The notes below the pieces were generated by a model. It worked only from the letters and a program-made list of their open reading frames with translations, was not told where the DNA came from and searched no databases. A DNA stretch of 64,000 bases. It comes from Fasciolopsis buskii. Lineage: Eukaryota > Platyhelminthes > Trematoda > Plagiorchiida > Fasciolidae. The position numbers and the translations under genes are program-made. Numbering within the stretch: the stretch's first letter is position 1; the number at the start of each line of letters is the position of its first letter. The stretch covers positions 373,751-437,750 of the forward strand of contig LUCM01002853.1 of assembly GCA_008360955.1 (NCBI GenBank), in the 5' to 3' direction. Shown here piece after piece: positions 22,201 to 33,439 of this stretch.

Positions 22201-23642
22201 CTTATTTTGCATTTGTTGGGCAAGGGTGGGCGACGCGACGTGGGTGCCAATCTCTGTCTTAGCGTAAAGGTATGGAGAATTCAGCTTCGGTTTTGGACTT
22301 GATCGATGCTTTCCGCCTTTCGCGTTTGGGCTCAAGAGGTAATGATTGTTGTTGTTTGGAGATGCTGTGAGATTTGGTTCAGAACCAAAATCAGTGGCGC
22401 GAATACTGTTTAGCCTGCCTGTAGAGCTTATCTCCATTGACTAAAGGGCAAAGGCGATGAAAATCACAATGTGTTCGGTGGAAACAAGAGGAAAACAAAT
22501 GTTTTGTTATTATTATTATTATTTCCCTCCCTTTTATCCACTCCCTGTATAGTTTCATTTATTAATTGTGGCTTCCATGCCATGCTTGTTTTCAAGCCAG
22601 TGTGAGTATATATATATATATATATCCGGAGAGAGAGAGAGAGAGAGCAAAACACTGTCAGTTCCGTTTCTCGGTCACGAATGCAGTGGTGGTTTCACTG
22701 TGTCCAGTGAATGCATCGCGGAATTTTCCGTCTTATTGGTTGGAATCTGATGGAATAGTTGTATTAGTCCGAAGTCAACTATTCATCACCTGTACGTTGT
22801 ACGACGCCTGTTTCTAGGGTTACTAACGGTGAAAATCGTTCATTGAGAAAATCGATTGATCCAGCGAATTGGAAGTCGAACCCTTATAGATGGTTAGTTA
22901 GGGGCATCCTCTCGGTAACCGTGGAGATCATGATGTGACATTTTAAACAAATTAGGATACACAGATAATTTTTCAGATATGCATTCGCGGATGTACACAC
23001 ATCATGATATCTGCCGTGGACTTTATTTTGTTCTCATTTCCTCACTTTCCGATTTTTCAGCCGTCAAACTCCTCCTCGGTGGCACTGTACCTCATTTCTT
23101 ATACACTAAGAGAGCCCGCGACAATACGGCCGCGGTAGTTAATGTACATCCCTTCTTAGATGAAGTGGGTGCGAAGTAATTTCAAAACCTCATTTATTTC
23201 TATAGGCAACTTTGTTGCAATTCTTCAACACAAATTTCGGCGAGGTCATTCGAGTTGACCATCATCGAGTAGGATCGATGACATTCATTTTTGGAGTAAA
23301 CGTGTTTTTTCCCGTCAGAATGAAGCTACGGCTGCAGTTCGATTTCGGAATTCAAAGGCACTGAGAAAATTACTTTCTAACCCTATGAAAAAGCTGTATT
23401 CGATCGACTTATCGGTACCACATCTTCCTGGTAAGCTTGTGAATTGGCGCATTGTCTTTACTTCATTTTCCCTTCTCGAACCTTCGCGATGTCGTAACAT
23501 GAACTGGCTTCAAGACTATCAACTTGCCAAAGAGGAATCTGAAACTGTCCTGGAGTCCTATTTCAAAGACCGTCTCAGTCGACGTCGTGTGCAAGAAGAC
23601 GATGATGGGTGGATTACAGTGGATAAAAAGCATCGATTTTGA
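19179..23642 (+). CDS. RRP7A: RRP7-like ribosome biogenesis factor (four coding exons)
   Basis: Proposed exons are 19179-19227, 23061-23164, 23206-23268 and 23319-23642, with every junction in phase and introns of 3833, 41 and 50 bases. The product is about 179 residues. In Rrp7 proteins, which act in small-subunit pre-rRNA processing, an N-terminal segment with a LYV-type motif precedes an RRM-like fold and a central W..DY region, then a DEEGW-type motif. Here I see LPLQIDGW, HFLYTKRARDN, VVNVHPF, an RRM-like LLQFFNTNFGEVIRVDHH and TAAVRFRNSKALRKLL, then NMNWLQDYQLAKEES and DDDGWITVDKKH. The conserved C-terminal tail of the family, roughly 70-80 residues, is missing: the frame stops at 23640-23642. 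A further exon, a shortened lineage form or a decayed copy are all possible. The identity rests on remembered family layout, not a search. Confidence 0.6.
19950..22440 (+). mobile_element. LINE D inside RRP7-like intron 1
   Basis: A decayed non-LTR element in the same orientation as the host gene. Endonuclease blocks: VRTLVHVGQQQ near 19974, TRIQDS near 20063, GVTLSERAEAVWLHWIPVDS near 20178. RT blocks in the frame 21417-21872: SGVRQGCPISSFLFNFVI, then YTDYVVLLDDDAQ where YADD is expected, then CKVLVQGW and SFKYLGG. The C-terminal region VCRRLGCEQFPSE lies near 22096. Same clade as the LINE at 27.9 kb (shared TRIQDS and WIPI or WIPV blocks). The mutated catalytic motif and frameshifts mean it is dead. 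Confidence 0.8.
22505..22648. repeat. microsatellites (ATT)n, (TA)n and (GA)n
   Basis: An ATT run lies at about 22508-22533 and an adjacent (TA)n-(GA)n compound at about 22609-22648. They sit just 3' of LINE D, a common place for slippage growth. The open frames here are repeat artefacts. Confidence 0.8.
23061..23164 (+). CDS. RRP7A: RRP7-like, coding exon 2
   Basis: The acceptor gatttttcag ends at 23060. The exon encodes VKLLLGGTVPHFLYTKRARD and VVNVHPFLDE. I chose the GTGGGT donor at 23165 over GTAATT at 23176 because only the former keeps the frame into exon 3. The first-frame ATG upstream at 22979 belongs to the intron. Confidence 0.6.
23206..23268 (+). CDS. RRP7A: RRP7-like, coding exon 3
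   Basis: The acceptor catttatttctatag ends at 23205. Twenty-one codons, ATLLQFFNTNFGEVIRVDHH plus R, form the first helix and second strand of an RRM-like fold. Donor GTAGGA at 23269. An alternative donor GTAAAC at 23296 would add nine residues but leave a 23-base intron, which I think is too short. Confidence 0.55.
23319..23642 (+). CDS. RRP7A: RRP7-like, coding exon 4 (terminal here)
   Basis: The acceptor tgttttttcccgtcag ends at 23318. 107 codons run to TGA. A donor-like CTGGTAAGC lies at 23429-23437, but the only downstream acceptor in phase (ending near 23515) would delete the NMNW residues of the conserved W..DY motif, so I read through it. Confidence 0.55.
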   Translation, partial: NEATAAVRFRNSKALRKLLSNPMKKLYSIDLSVPHLPGKLVNWRIVFTSFSLLEPSRCRNMNWLQDYQLAKEESETVLESYFKDRLSRRRVQEDDDGWITVDKKHRF

Positions 23643-24595
23643 GGTCTCGTGACTCCACCAGCACACCGCTGTTCCCGTCGTGTAAATAGTTTTCTGAAAC
23701 GACAAATTGAATGGTAAATCTACAATCTTTCTTGTCTGACAGACTGAACAGCTAAGTTGAGTTCTAATCAAACTGAAATAAAGCACTGGGGATACATTAA
23801 CCCATTCTTGTAGAAAGATTGGCTGCTTGATGCGTTGTAGGAATCTGAACATCTCAGTTGACTCCAGGAGACATGAAGGTAACTGCTGGAGCATCAGCTG
23901 CGCAGTAAACCAAACCTCCGGCTGAATCTTGAAGCATACTCAGGTCTGAAACTCGAAATGTGACATCGTATTTGGCTTATTACGTCACAGAAACACCAGC
24001 TACCTTTAGAAGCAATCTTATCGCAGTCAGTATGTTACAGAATTGCTGGTTCTTTTCGGCCCAATTGGTACTCTTCAAATTAGTGATGAGTGCCGTTCGT
24101 ATCGTAGGGTCACGATCTCTGTACCTGGCATTTAGGTTGCTAACATCCCATTGTTTGTTGAGGGGGCATCCATATAGCGAAATCCTGCGAGTTAGTGTTT
24201 TACTCGGGATAAGATCACAGCTTGCAATCCACTGATTGTAATTGTGATTCTGTTGTGACGCATTAGGTAAAGACTTCATGGGTATTTCCGTAAATGTGAA
24301 AAAAAACTTGACAGGTTTTCCGAAACTGAAAGCTATAAAGCGTACTACTTAGCGTCCTTATCGGTTCGGTTGAACTCGCAAAAATTATGCTCAACAGAGA
24401 ACATAATATTTAAGTTGCCTACCGTTTTCCGCATCTGGTGTTTACGCTGCAAAGCCAACTCTGCCTTCCCATTGTCAGAGAATTTTTCGCGCAATGGAAT
24501 TTTTGACGAATTTAATTTGTTAACATTGGAAATAGAGTAAGAATACCTTTGGCAAGAAATAGCGTGAACCGGCGGTGCTCCAGTGAGTAAATGTC
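23643..24595. other. no recognisable gene
   Basis: I looked here for the missing C-terminal exon of the RRP7-like gene and did not find one by eye. No other supported feature. Confidence 0.35.
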
Positions 24596-24599
24596 TGTC

Positions 24600-24665
24600 A
24601 CTCCAAAAAACGTTAGATATTCGAGTCCGAGATCCACCCGCCACTGTGGTGGTAGACAGCATACG
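24600..24665 (+). mobile_element. possible SINE family 3 fragment
   Basis: A B-box-like gatattcgagtccg near 24617 is followed by cactgtggtggtagacagca, resembling the family 3 order of B-box and ctggtggtagatgg. The head and distal tail are not clear. Confidence 0.35.
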
Positions 24666-26285
24666 CTCTAATCCCGCTCGTTAGCAAATTTGATCTCCTG
24701 CGACCTTATGTGATTGCATGTGTCTTCAAGTTTCATGGCTATGGTTGCCTGCCCTTTCCTCTTGTGATGAGTCCTAGCGACTAGGCCGTGCTCTCTTACT
24801 ATACTCATTCGACAAACTTCATCAACAGAGAGCCATCAAGTCTGCCATCTCCGGTTTGAGTGGACGTCCTACGGACACAGCATAGAATTCCGGGGAATTC
24901 TTCCTGGAATCTGTGCAATCATTCGTAACGGTGACGGAATGAGGAATATTTTTTAATCAGGCAGATGTCATTTCTGCTAGGTTAGGCATACAGAGGCGGT
25001 TGGAACGAGGAGGTAAAAATACTGATGGGATTAGGCAGTGTTATCATTACCTCACCGAGCGTTATTAATTCGTGAACTCACTATTCGCATGAAAGTCCAA
25101 TTGCTTGGACGAGTTTACGTTTGGCGCACAGGTTGAGTCTTAGGCCATCGATGGCTATGGATTTTGTTGCCGCTAGCATCCACACTGTGACTGCTTTTGA
25201 TTAATTCTGCTAAACACTATGGACGAACTGAATACAGATGTGATTCACATCGTGTTCGCTTCCTAGTCAGTGACACTGGCAGTTGCGGCCCGCGTCTTTC
25301 GCGTATGGGCCATTTTGAAATTTGTCTTGTCATACGACCTATGTAAGTAAAATTACAAGTGCACTTGATCTGTACGCTTCCTGGTAGCCGACTGAACGAA
25401 GACCTGTTTACTTCGACGGTCTCTGCGTCCGAAATGTCCTTAGGTGCGAGAATGTCGTCTTTGTTGTTAGCCCACTACTTAGATGTCTTGATAACTTCTA
25501 GCGCATTGCGATTAAGTTCGGTTTCAGTTGTATCGTTTTTAAACTAGTCTTGAGAAGGGTTATCCACGTTAGTGGAAACAAATCACTAATTACGAAATCC
25601 CCTGGCTGTCTTGGGACGGATGCTTACATGTTGATTGATCTTAGGCTATACCGTCTACTGCCGACCATTAAAGTAGTCAGCGTCGAAGTAGCTTCCACAA
25701 GTTCAAACAGCTAAGATTAAAAACCGTGTGAAAAGCAAAACAGAGGAGAATGAAAAGTTCGACACGTCTAGTGTTGAAGACATTCACCAAGGCAGGCTCT
25801 TATTTTGTCGTGAATGATGTGCAAGCGAATCATACAGGGACGGTGCTGCTGCCGTATGTGGAGAAGTCGGAGGGAGGTCTATTCTTAGTAAGGACCAGTT
25901 GGCGAAACGAGATGCGGTTTTCGGAGAGCACTGCGTAAAGAGGATAGCTTGCATCATATCGTCGCCTGTAAAATAATTGATTGCACCAGTCTAAACGCTC
26001 TAGGTCGTGGTTTATCCCCATGGGCATTCGAGAATGCTGGTAATGCGAGGAAATTTCATTTAGCCATTTCACTTCGAGTATTTACATATATTTGTTATTC
26101 AATATTGGATTAATGATACAGGATAGCTAAGAGGAAGTGAATCATAAGAAGAAAACAAGATGACGCTTTTGAAAGAAGTGTTTTCTAAACACGTATGTAA
26201 GGAAATACGCCCATTTTATTTTTCTCTGCCTACGTTATAAGCGGAACTTGGAGAAATCTGTAGCCTATACGATCAAAATGTTGGA
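24666..26285. other. no recognisable gene
   Basis: No supported exon. It may include decayed 5' sequence of the Penelope-like remnant that becomes recognisable at 26290. Confidence 0.35.
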
Positions 26286-26289
26286 CAAC

Positions 26290-26890
26290 GAATTACACTG
26301 CAGAAAGGATGCTCAGAAAAAACGAATATACTGTTGCAGATAACCAACGGGTCAAACCACAAACTGTCAAAAAAGTAATCATTACGATTCCACTCAATGA
26401 TTTTAAGCCATGCGGAATTTTAGAAAGGAGACTAGAAAAAGCAGCTGTGTTCCAGCAGCGCGAGTCAGGGTAGTATCGAAAATGAAGCCCTTCATTGTTT
26501 CCCCGAGCGAGGGTAAGTTGCCTTCTCAGTCCCATTTCTATGTTCTAGATCAATTTACGTGCCTTAGTAGTGCTCAGTACATTGGGCGCACCAGTAGGCA
26601 CTTTTCCAAAGGTGTAGCAGAACGCTGGTTGGCTGCTGTTCGAAAAGGCACAGTCCGAAATTGTTCTAGCAGTACTACATCACTTAGTCGATGATGGACA
26701 CAAAATTGACTTGGAAACCGCTTTTAGGATGATGTTAGCAACGCCGACAGTTTTCAGTAGGCGATTACTTGTAAGATTAGATCAAATCGGAGGCCACATC
26801 GAACAAAATCCTGAAGCTTATATTATACAGTTTGTTAAATCTGATCCAGCTACTGAGGTCACCATGGTTGTGGTCTGTCGCACCTTAATC
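26290..26890 (+). mobile_element. Penelope-like element, GIY-YIG region remnant
   Basis: Penelope-like elements encode an RT followed by a GIY-YIG endonuclease. Here the linker (ITIPLNDFKPCGILERRLEK near 26380) leads to a GIY-YIG-like segment: FYVLDQFTCLSSAQYIGRTS near 26535, then a conserved histidine block HLVDDGHKIDLETAFRMM near 26680. Frameshifts divide it into at least two frames (26410-26694 and 26711-26902). The RT core is not preserved. The YIGRT type matches the copy at 51.7 kb more than the one at 56 kb. Confidence 0.7.
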
Positions 26891-27249
26891 TGTTTTACGT
26901 AACCCCTTTTTTCAGTCCCGTTTCTCATCCTACTTATTTGATTCTGCACCCCTCATTTTCACGCCTTTCTTTTAACTTGTCATATTCACAATTTCCAATT
27001 TCCAGTTGACTTACGAGAATGCATGCCTCACTTCCTCTCAGCTATGCTATATTATTACCCCTATTATGAATGACCTATATGTGTTTATGCCCGGGGGAAG
27101 ATATGGAAATGCTTCAATAATGAGTGCAATTATCACCTCCATGGCAGCATGCAAGCAGCTTTTGGAGACTTGCCGATGAGGACCTAGTATTTTCTATTTA
27201 AACGGGGGAAATAGTCGGCAAGCCGTAAATTACAAAACAAACAGGGTTC
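26891..27249. other. no recognisable gene
   Basis: AT-rich spacer between the PLE remnant and the LINE at 27.25 kb. No feature seen. Confidence 0.35.
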
Positions 27250-27687
27250 TATCTGAACCCAGGAGACAAAGCAGCCTCCGTATCTTAATGAGGGCAGGTC
27301 TGAGGTGACTGAATCAACTGAGGTTGTGCGTCAAAGTGAGACTGCACCTTGACGCGGTGTGACGGCATGCGCGCCTTCATGACCCAACAAGCTATACAGG
27401 ATGGTTTATCTCGAGCCGAAGATCCAGTCATGCCTGGAAGATCAATGGGTAGAGGTCTGACGTGGTTGTCTCGTGGTTTTCCCAGTTGGGGGGTTGATCT
27501 GAGCTGGCAGCTCAGTCGGAAAAACGAGTGGAAGAATAATTGATCCAAGTAAATGCGCTTCCGCTCAGCCATGTCCCGCTGCCTTGCGGTCAGGTTCTTG
27601 TCAGAACCAAAGGCTTTGGTTGAGAACCCTAATCGTTCCTTTGCTTAGTGTGATGGACCCTCTAGCAGCACCCGTCCATCAATCCCC

Positions 27688-28540
27688 ATGAGTTGCACGC
27701 CTGCACATAACTCCATACTACATCGGCCGTTGTGCTGCCCATTGCATCGAGCGGAGTGGATAGTAATAAGTATGGTACTATTCAGAGTCCCCTCTCTTTT
27801 ATTCAACCTCTCTTCTGTCTCCAACCCAATCTGTTTGCCCCTTCTGCCTACCCATAGTATCTCCATTGATAACACGCCCGATACTCGCAACGGTTTATTG
27901 TCACGTAGTGTAGTAGGTGGTTTTCAGTCTGTTAGCTCACATTTTCTCAAGCCTCGTCAGCCTCTGAATCTCGGTTTGTTCAATGTGCGCACTTTAATGC
28001 AGGCTGGCCAACAGGCGTGTTTGGCTCTGACAGTTGACTCACTTTCGATTGATGTCTGCTGTGTGAGTGAAACACGAATTCAGGATTCGGGTAGAGTAGA
28101 GTAATTGAACTAACTGCGCCAAATGTTTCTTCGAGATACTTCCTGCACACTTCAGGAGACGAAGCAGCTCCAGCTGAGGGTCAACGCTGGTTTAGGAATA
28201 ATCCTAAATGAGAAGGCCGAAGCGGCTCTTTTAAACTGGATACCGATTAATAGTCGCTTGTTCGCTGTGCGACTGGGGGGATCAGTCGGCGTCCGCAAGA
28301 ATAATTGTGTTAGGTGCAGCTTGTCATCTCGGCGCGCCCCCCAACAGACTATAGCGAGCCCGTCACCCTTCTTCGGAAGTTCAAATGCTCTGACATTGTG
28401 GTGGTTTCAAGTGATTTTAATGCACAAGTCGAAAAACTGAAGGTATCGGGAACCTGTTTGCGTAGGTCCTGCGACTTTTCCGCTCAACGAACAGATAACC
28501 GGAGACAGCTACTTCAATTTTGTACGGACAATCACTAATC
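27688..28540 (+). pseudogene. LINE endonuclease domain, broken
   Basis: The frame 27688-28104 ends in NLGLFNVRTLMQAGQQ and DVCCVSETRIQDSG, the first blocks of an AP-like endonuclease (N..TL and SET motifs). After a frame change, 28123-28440 gives LGIILNEKAEAALLNWIPIN and FAVRLGG. Near 28408 the fragment VVSSDFNAQVEK carries the DFN motif of the catalytic centre. It would nick target DNA for reverse transcription, but the frame breaks exclude activity. Confidence 0.75.
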
Positions 28541-28968
28541 CCTGTCTAGTACGAATTTGCGACACAGTTCGCGTCGCACAGCAACGCCAGTTTTAATGCG
28601 AATTTTGCATCAACTCAACGGCCATCGACGCATACCAAGAAAACCCGATTGTCAGTCGAACATCTCTCTGATTCGACTGTTCGCCACAGCTATGAACAAA
28701 AACTATTCCGTGAGCCAAGAACTCCAGAAGGCAGCAATGTAGACGAGAACCTGAATCAAATCAAGCAGGCGATGTCTTTGACAGCAGGTCCTTGGTCTAG
28801 CGTTCATCAAGGACTCTAGATCTCACAGGAGTCGCTGGCCTTAATGGAGCGAAAACGCCAGCGCCCTAACTGCAAGGAAGTGAATAACATGCATCGATAA
28901 CTGCAGCGTCAATTGACCATAAGCCTTAAGAATGATCCTGAAAACTGGTGGGTTAAGGCAGCCGAGAG

Positions 28969-30110
28969 GTGAAATTAGCGGCCACTTCGGGTAACAGTCA
29001 AAGACTGTTTAAGCTTATACGCAACAGCAGTGGGCGGCGAACTTCGGTTAGTGAAGTCGTGTGCGATAGGACTGGAGAGCTCATTCACGGTAGACAGGAA
29101 AGAATGGACCGTTGGTCAGAGCATTTCAAGGATCAGTTTAGCTGGCCACACGCTAACGTATTTAGTCCGACGTCTGGAGCTGTGAATTCTTGGGAGGTGT
29201 CACTTGATCCCCCAACGGAATTGGAAGTGCAGTCGAATATTCGGCTTCTGAGGAGAGGAAAAGCAGCCGGTCCCAACGACCTTCCCCAGTTCTTTTCAAA
29301 TTGGGTGGAGAAGTGCTGATGAAATTACTTACCTCGTTGCTTGGTGATATTTGGAACGAGGAGCGTATTCCGTTATGGTGGGGTGAGTCACTGATTGTAC
29401 CCATCTCCACGAAGGGTACATGGAGTGACTGCAGGAATCACCGTGGGATTAGTTTAGTTCCGATAGTTTCTAAGGTGTTAGTTTCGATAATCTTGCATCG
29501 TTTGATACCGATTCGCGAGCGTAACATTTGCGAATAGCAGGCCAGTTTCCATCCACTTCGAGGTTGCATTGACCAGATATTCAATTTTCGCCAAATACTC
29601 GAAACGCACCACACACATGCACCGCCGATCTATGGTCGTTGTCCTTCTCGACTTGAAATGTGCGTTCGATTCAGTGGTTCGGGCAGTGCTATTCAGTACT
29701 CTTCATCTTAGTTGTATGTCAGCGAAGTTCGTGAACTTATTGCGAGCATTTTACTTGCATACCTGCGGTCGCGCGAATATATACGACGAACTATCAAGTT
29801 CATTCGGAACGACTAGCGGCGTTCGACAAGTGTCCCATCTCTCCATTGCTGTTCAACTTCGTCAAGGACGAGGTGACGGAAGATGCTTTAGGGGGCCTCG
29901 ATGATGTAGGAACGGAACTGGGAAATGGAGGGAGGATATGTTATCTCGATTAGGCAAATGACTTTGTGTGCCAGTTCGAATCCGCGGACCGTGCACAAGG
30001 GGCATTAGATAGACTCTCGGGGCCGGTTGCTCGGTTTGGCATGTGATTTGCATCTTCCAAGGGTTAAATGCCATTACAGGACTGGACGACAGTAGTTGTG
30101 AACTAGATAC
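28969..30110 (+). pseudogene. LINE reverse transcriptase, broken
   Basis: Frames at 28969-29319, 29301-29537 and 29569-29904 carry successive RT blocks: LLRRGKAAGPNDLPQFF, CRNHRGISLVPIVSKVLVS, VVVLLDLKCAFDSV, and SGVRQ, where GCP is lost by a frameshift. The catalytic YADD region near 29950 reads as LDANDF with a stop nearby, so the active site is destroyed. It is the best reference for the family in this window. Confidence 0.75.
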
Positions 30111-31477
30111 TGGATGGAGAGGAACTAACGATTGTGGACCGTTTCACTTTACTTAGTAGCTGCGTGTCGAACAATGGTGGCACGACAGTAGAAGTGGACA
30201 CGTATATATCGAAGGTTTGAGCAGCTTACGCCAGACTGAAGCACTTGTGGCGTCGGCCTGATATTTCACTGAAGTCGATAGGTTGTGTGTACTGTGCCGC
30301 CGCACGCTCAGTTCTGTTGTGCGGTTGGGAGACGTGGATTATGCGTGTGGGAGATGTTCGTCGCTTGGAGGTTTTCGATCACCGATGCCTACGTAGTATT
30401 GCTTGGATTGGATGCAAATGCCCGGGTGAGTAGTGTGAAGTTTCGGAGTCTAGTATTAGACGCCAGTTCTGAGAATACCTTATCTGAGCGCATGAAACTT
30501 ATTAGACTACGCTGGTTGGGTCAGGTGTTGGATATGGCGAACACTCATCTACCATACCGTGCCCTATTTTTGCTCCTCCCAACGAATGGAAGAAACCATG
30601 TGGAGGCCAACAGATGACATGGCGACGTGGAATGAGAAAATGTACAGGGAACTTAGGTAGAGTAGATGTCTCACGTCTTCATGGTTTGGGTCCGAAAGAC
30701 TCGTCAACTAGCTGGCTGGAGTCACTTGTGAATATGGCAGTGAACGGTGAACATTGGGGATCGTGTTATTATTTTCTATCTAGTGAGAATGATTGACCAC
30801 TTTGTTTTATCCACTAAACTGTGTTGGGTGTGTTGGCTACTGCAGCATTCTTATCTTTTCCCACCTTTGTTAGTCCACTCCCTGTTCCGCTGGATATTCA
30901 CTCTCTTAATAGATAGATAACTCGGCGAAAGGCAGCAGTCACTGAGGCTTGCCTTGCTGCTTTACGCTGGACGATTATGTTGATTGTAACCTTGTGCTTT
31001 CGGAAAGCAAAGGGTCAGGCAGACGTCTTTGTGCGTGTACTTATCCTTGACTGATGAGCTTGAACATTCTCTGAATAATACTCCGCTAATTCAAGTGGCA
31101 ATAAGGCCTTCGTTTTTTAACTATTGCTCTCCTGCGTTCATGCCGGAGGCGTCGCGTGTATAATATAAGGTGAAGTTCATGTGTATTCAATAGTACTGTT
31201 CAGTTACTTCTGAGATATTCTGTATTCTTACCAAAATAAGTAAGCTGGATGTTGCTCGTGAACTGGTCGACGTAACGGAGTCGATCGCGGTTATATGGGA
31301 ACTATGAAGTTTCTTTCACTGGTCGATGGAAAGGATCAGGCCAACGAAATCAGAAAATATTGAGCCTATATGATACCCGCAACCTAGGGAGTATATGATT
31401 TAACAATGCTAAAGAAGAGAGGAATAACAGAAGACTGACTTTTCGGATGATCAAATGCTTTGATTGAAAAACTTGCC

Positions 31478-31507
31478 TTGAGAAAGACTACCCATGGTAG
31501 TCGAAAC
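31478..31507 (+). ncRNA. hammerhead-like hairpin of PLE type
   Basis: TTGAGAA (31478-31484), then a perfect 7 bp stem gactacc (31486-31492) and ggtagtc (31496-31502) with a cat loop, then GAAAC (31503-31507) in the context gaaacgttgg. The order matches a hammerhead core, CUGANGA, stem II, GAAA, but the first heptamer has two changes (C to T, G to A). Such hairpins followed by GAAACGTT mark Penelope-like element ends. I call it a probably decayed ribozyme or PLE end. Confidence 0.45.
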
Positions 31508-31509
31508 GT

Positions 31510-33439
31510 TGGCGCATTACATCTACCAACAACGCTGTTATTAATATATCATTCACAATGGAGACAAGATTGCTCGTCTTTCGCGCTGGCATGCAACGTC
31601 CCCTGTTGCAGGAAAGTTGTGCACTGTCACACAGCATTTTAAATAAATCCTCATATGCCTCACCGAGTTTTCAGAACGGTGAAAACAGTAAAAGTTTACA
31701 TTTTGACAGTTAAAATTTCGTAAGCAGAGTATCTCATAGCGATTCTATCCCGTCCAATGCTTTCTTTATAGATGTGCCATCCGATTCCGGATACACTAAG
31801 GAATGTGTTGCACTTTCACGAATTACTGTCTAACAGGGTTTGCGCAAGATTCCATCTGGCCCAACCATTTGGGGAGGCTCTTGAACCATGCCGTAGAAGA
31901 TAATATTTGAAGCATCTCACTGGAGATCATTTTTAACCTTCTGGAGGAAGAAAATGAATTCAAATCAATGGTAGTAAGTTAGCGACTGAAATCCTGGATC
32001 CGCTCTCTTGCTGGAAAAAGCTACGTGAGAAACGTGTGCAAGTGCATTGTTGCGTTGCAGCGAGAGCCATCGGTCACGGGGCCCCAGACGTTGCTTGGGT
32101 TGTTTCGGTGTCTGAGAAGAGTAATGCCTTTATATTGGTAGACTGTCTTGTTCCTTAGGGCATCTTGCATCTCATTGGCCTCCATCAGTTAGGAAACTAC
32201 CATCTGAGGCCCCACGAATCCGAGGTATACATTAGTGGCCACACCACTCTAAACCGTTCGACAGTTGGGCCAAACGAGGTTGAAGTTTGCCGAGGATTCG
32301 GTGACACTGTGTTCGGCGTACAACAACATGGTCGTAAGTAGCCAGAGGAGGTCTATTGATTTAAAGGACCACTGTCCAACCTACCCGATCTTGTTTTCCG
32401 CAAGAGGTGAGTGAACACCAAAGCGGGCCACTGTCTCGTCCGAAACAATCTTGTGGCCTTGGAATGTGCATTTGATTGTGCAACCTCGAACAAAGGGTGG
32501 TCGATGTTTAGGTCACGATTAGTAATCTATCCTCGCGACTGTCCACTGTAAGGTACGAAATTTCATGCGTCTGCCATGCTTCGGCGTTCTTGGGAGGCGA
32601 TGCTCCCAGTGTCCCAGCGGTCAACTTGATCAGAGAGCAAGCGGAGATTCTTCACTACAAGACAAGCACATGCAGCTTATTGGAACTTCATGACGTTAGT
32701 ACACACTACTAACTGGTCCATCATAAAAGTATTCTGTACAGCTATGACGTAGACATGGTTTGATATCGGGAGTCCTGCTACCGAACTACCTGAGTTGCCA
32801 ATAAATAAAAATCGCGAGAGGGGGTAATTCTTATTGGTTTTACCTCAGAGGAAAACCTCAGTCCCCAGGACGGCTGATGGTGCAATGATCTTCTGGAAAC
32901 TAGTCCGACCTAGCTTCGCCGTGATACGCTTTTAAAGACCCTGGTACATTCTAGCAGCAATTGTTACTTGTGTCGCAGCTAAGATGGTCGACCACGAACG
33001 CAAATTTGAGTTCTACCGGAACCTGCAAGGGGTAATTCACTGGGTTTCAAGGCTTGACATGCTCTGTTGCAAGAGACTGGAGCGCTGCTGCAGGTGATTC
33101 AGACGAATCCACTGACCATATCGAGTCATTCGGCCCTGGTCACCTCCTCATCAGTTTGGCCCATGTCAACAGAATAGTTGTCTCCAAAACTCGTTTGCAT
33201 TATCCCAGGAAACACTTACCAACCTGGCTTTGGAAAGGCAGTCATGTTTAACACCAAATGATCCACATCCTGGCGAAGTGCAGTCGGGCCCTATTCAATG
33301 GACGATTGCCAAGCTTACCGTGGTGCAATGACGGAAAATGCCAGCGGTAGCTGACATCCCTTTTTACGCCCATATCTCAAAGACAGCATCCTTCAGAAAT
33401 TTATAAAGCCTGTTTACTCTCATTGATTGACAAGTTATG
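31510..33439. other. mostly unassigned, with a possible LINE fragment
   Basis: Near 32205 the plus strand reads ccccacgaatccgaggt, matching ccccccgaatccgaggtg in LINE A at about 2713, followed by similar residues. This suggests a short decayed LINE thumb fragment at about 32200-32300. The rest shows no gene. Confidence 0.4.

Larger units (their letters stand above)
27250..30990 (+). mobile_element. near-complete RTE-type LINE, copy 3
   Basis: The most complete retrotransposon here: probable 5' UTR (27250-27690, GC-richer than its surroundings), N-terminal frame, AP-type endonuclease, linker, RT, C-terminal domain and 3' UTR, about 3.7 kb. RTE elements are typically 3-4 kb. Copies 1 and 2 share its 3' end and identify the boundary near 30985. 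At least five frameshifts or stops make it non-functional. The 5' boundary is an estimate from composition. It supplied the reference for recognising the inverted piece at 1-243. Confidence 0.8.

Noticed and set aside
22566..22817. two plus-strand frames over the TA and GA runs
   Set aside because: The residues YIYIYIY and ERERER come from microsatellites.
23463..23894. 143-codon minus frame
   Set aside because: It is antisense to the RRP7-like terminal exon, which has domain support.
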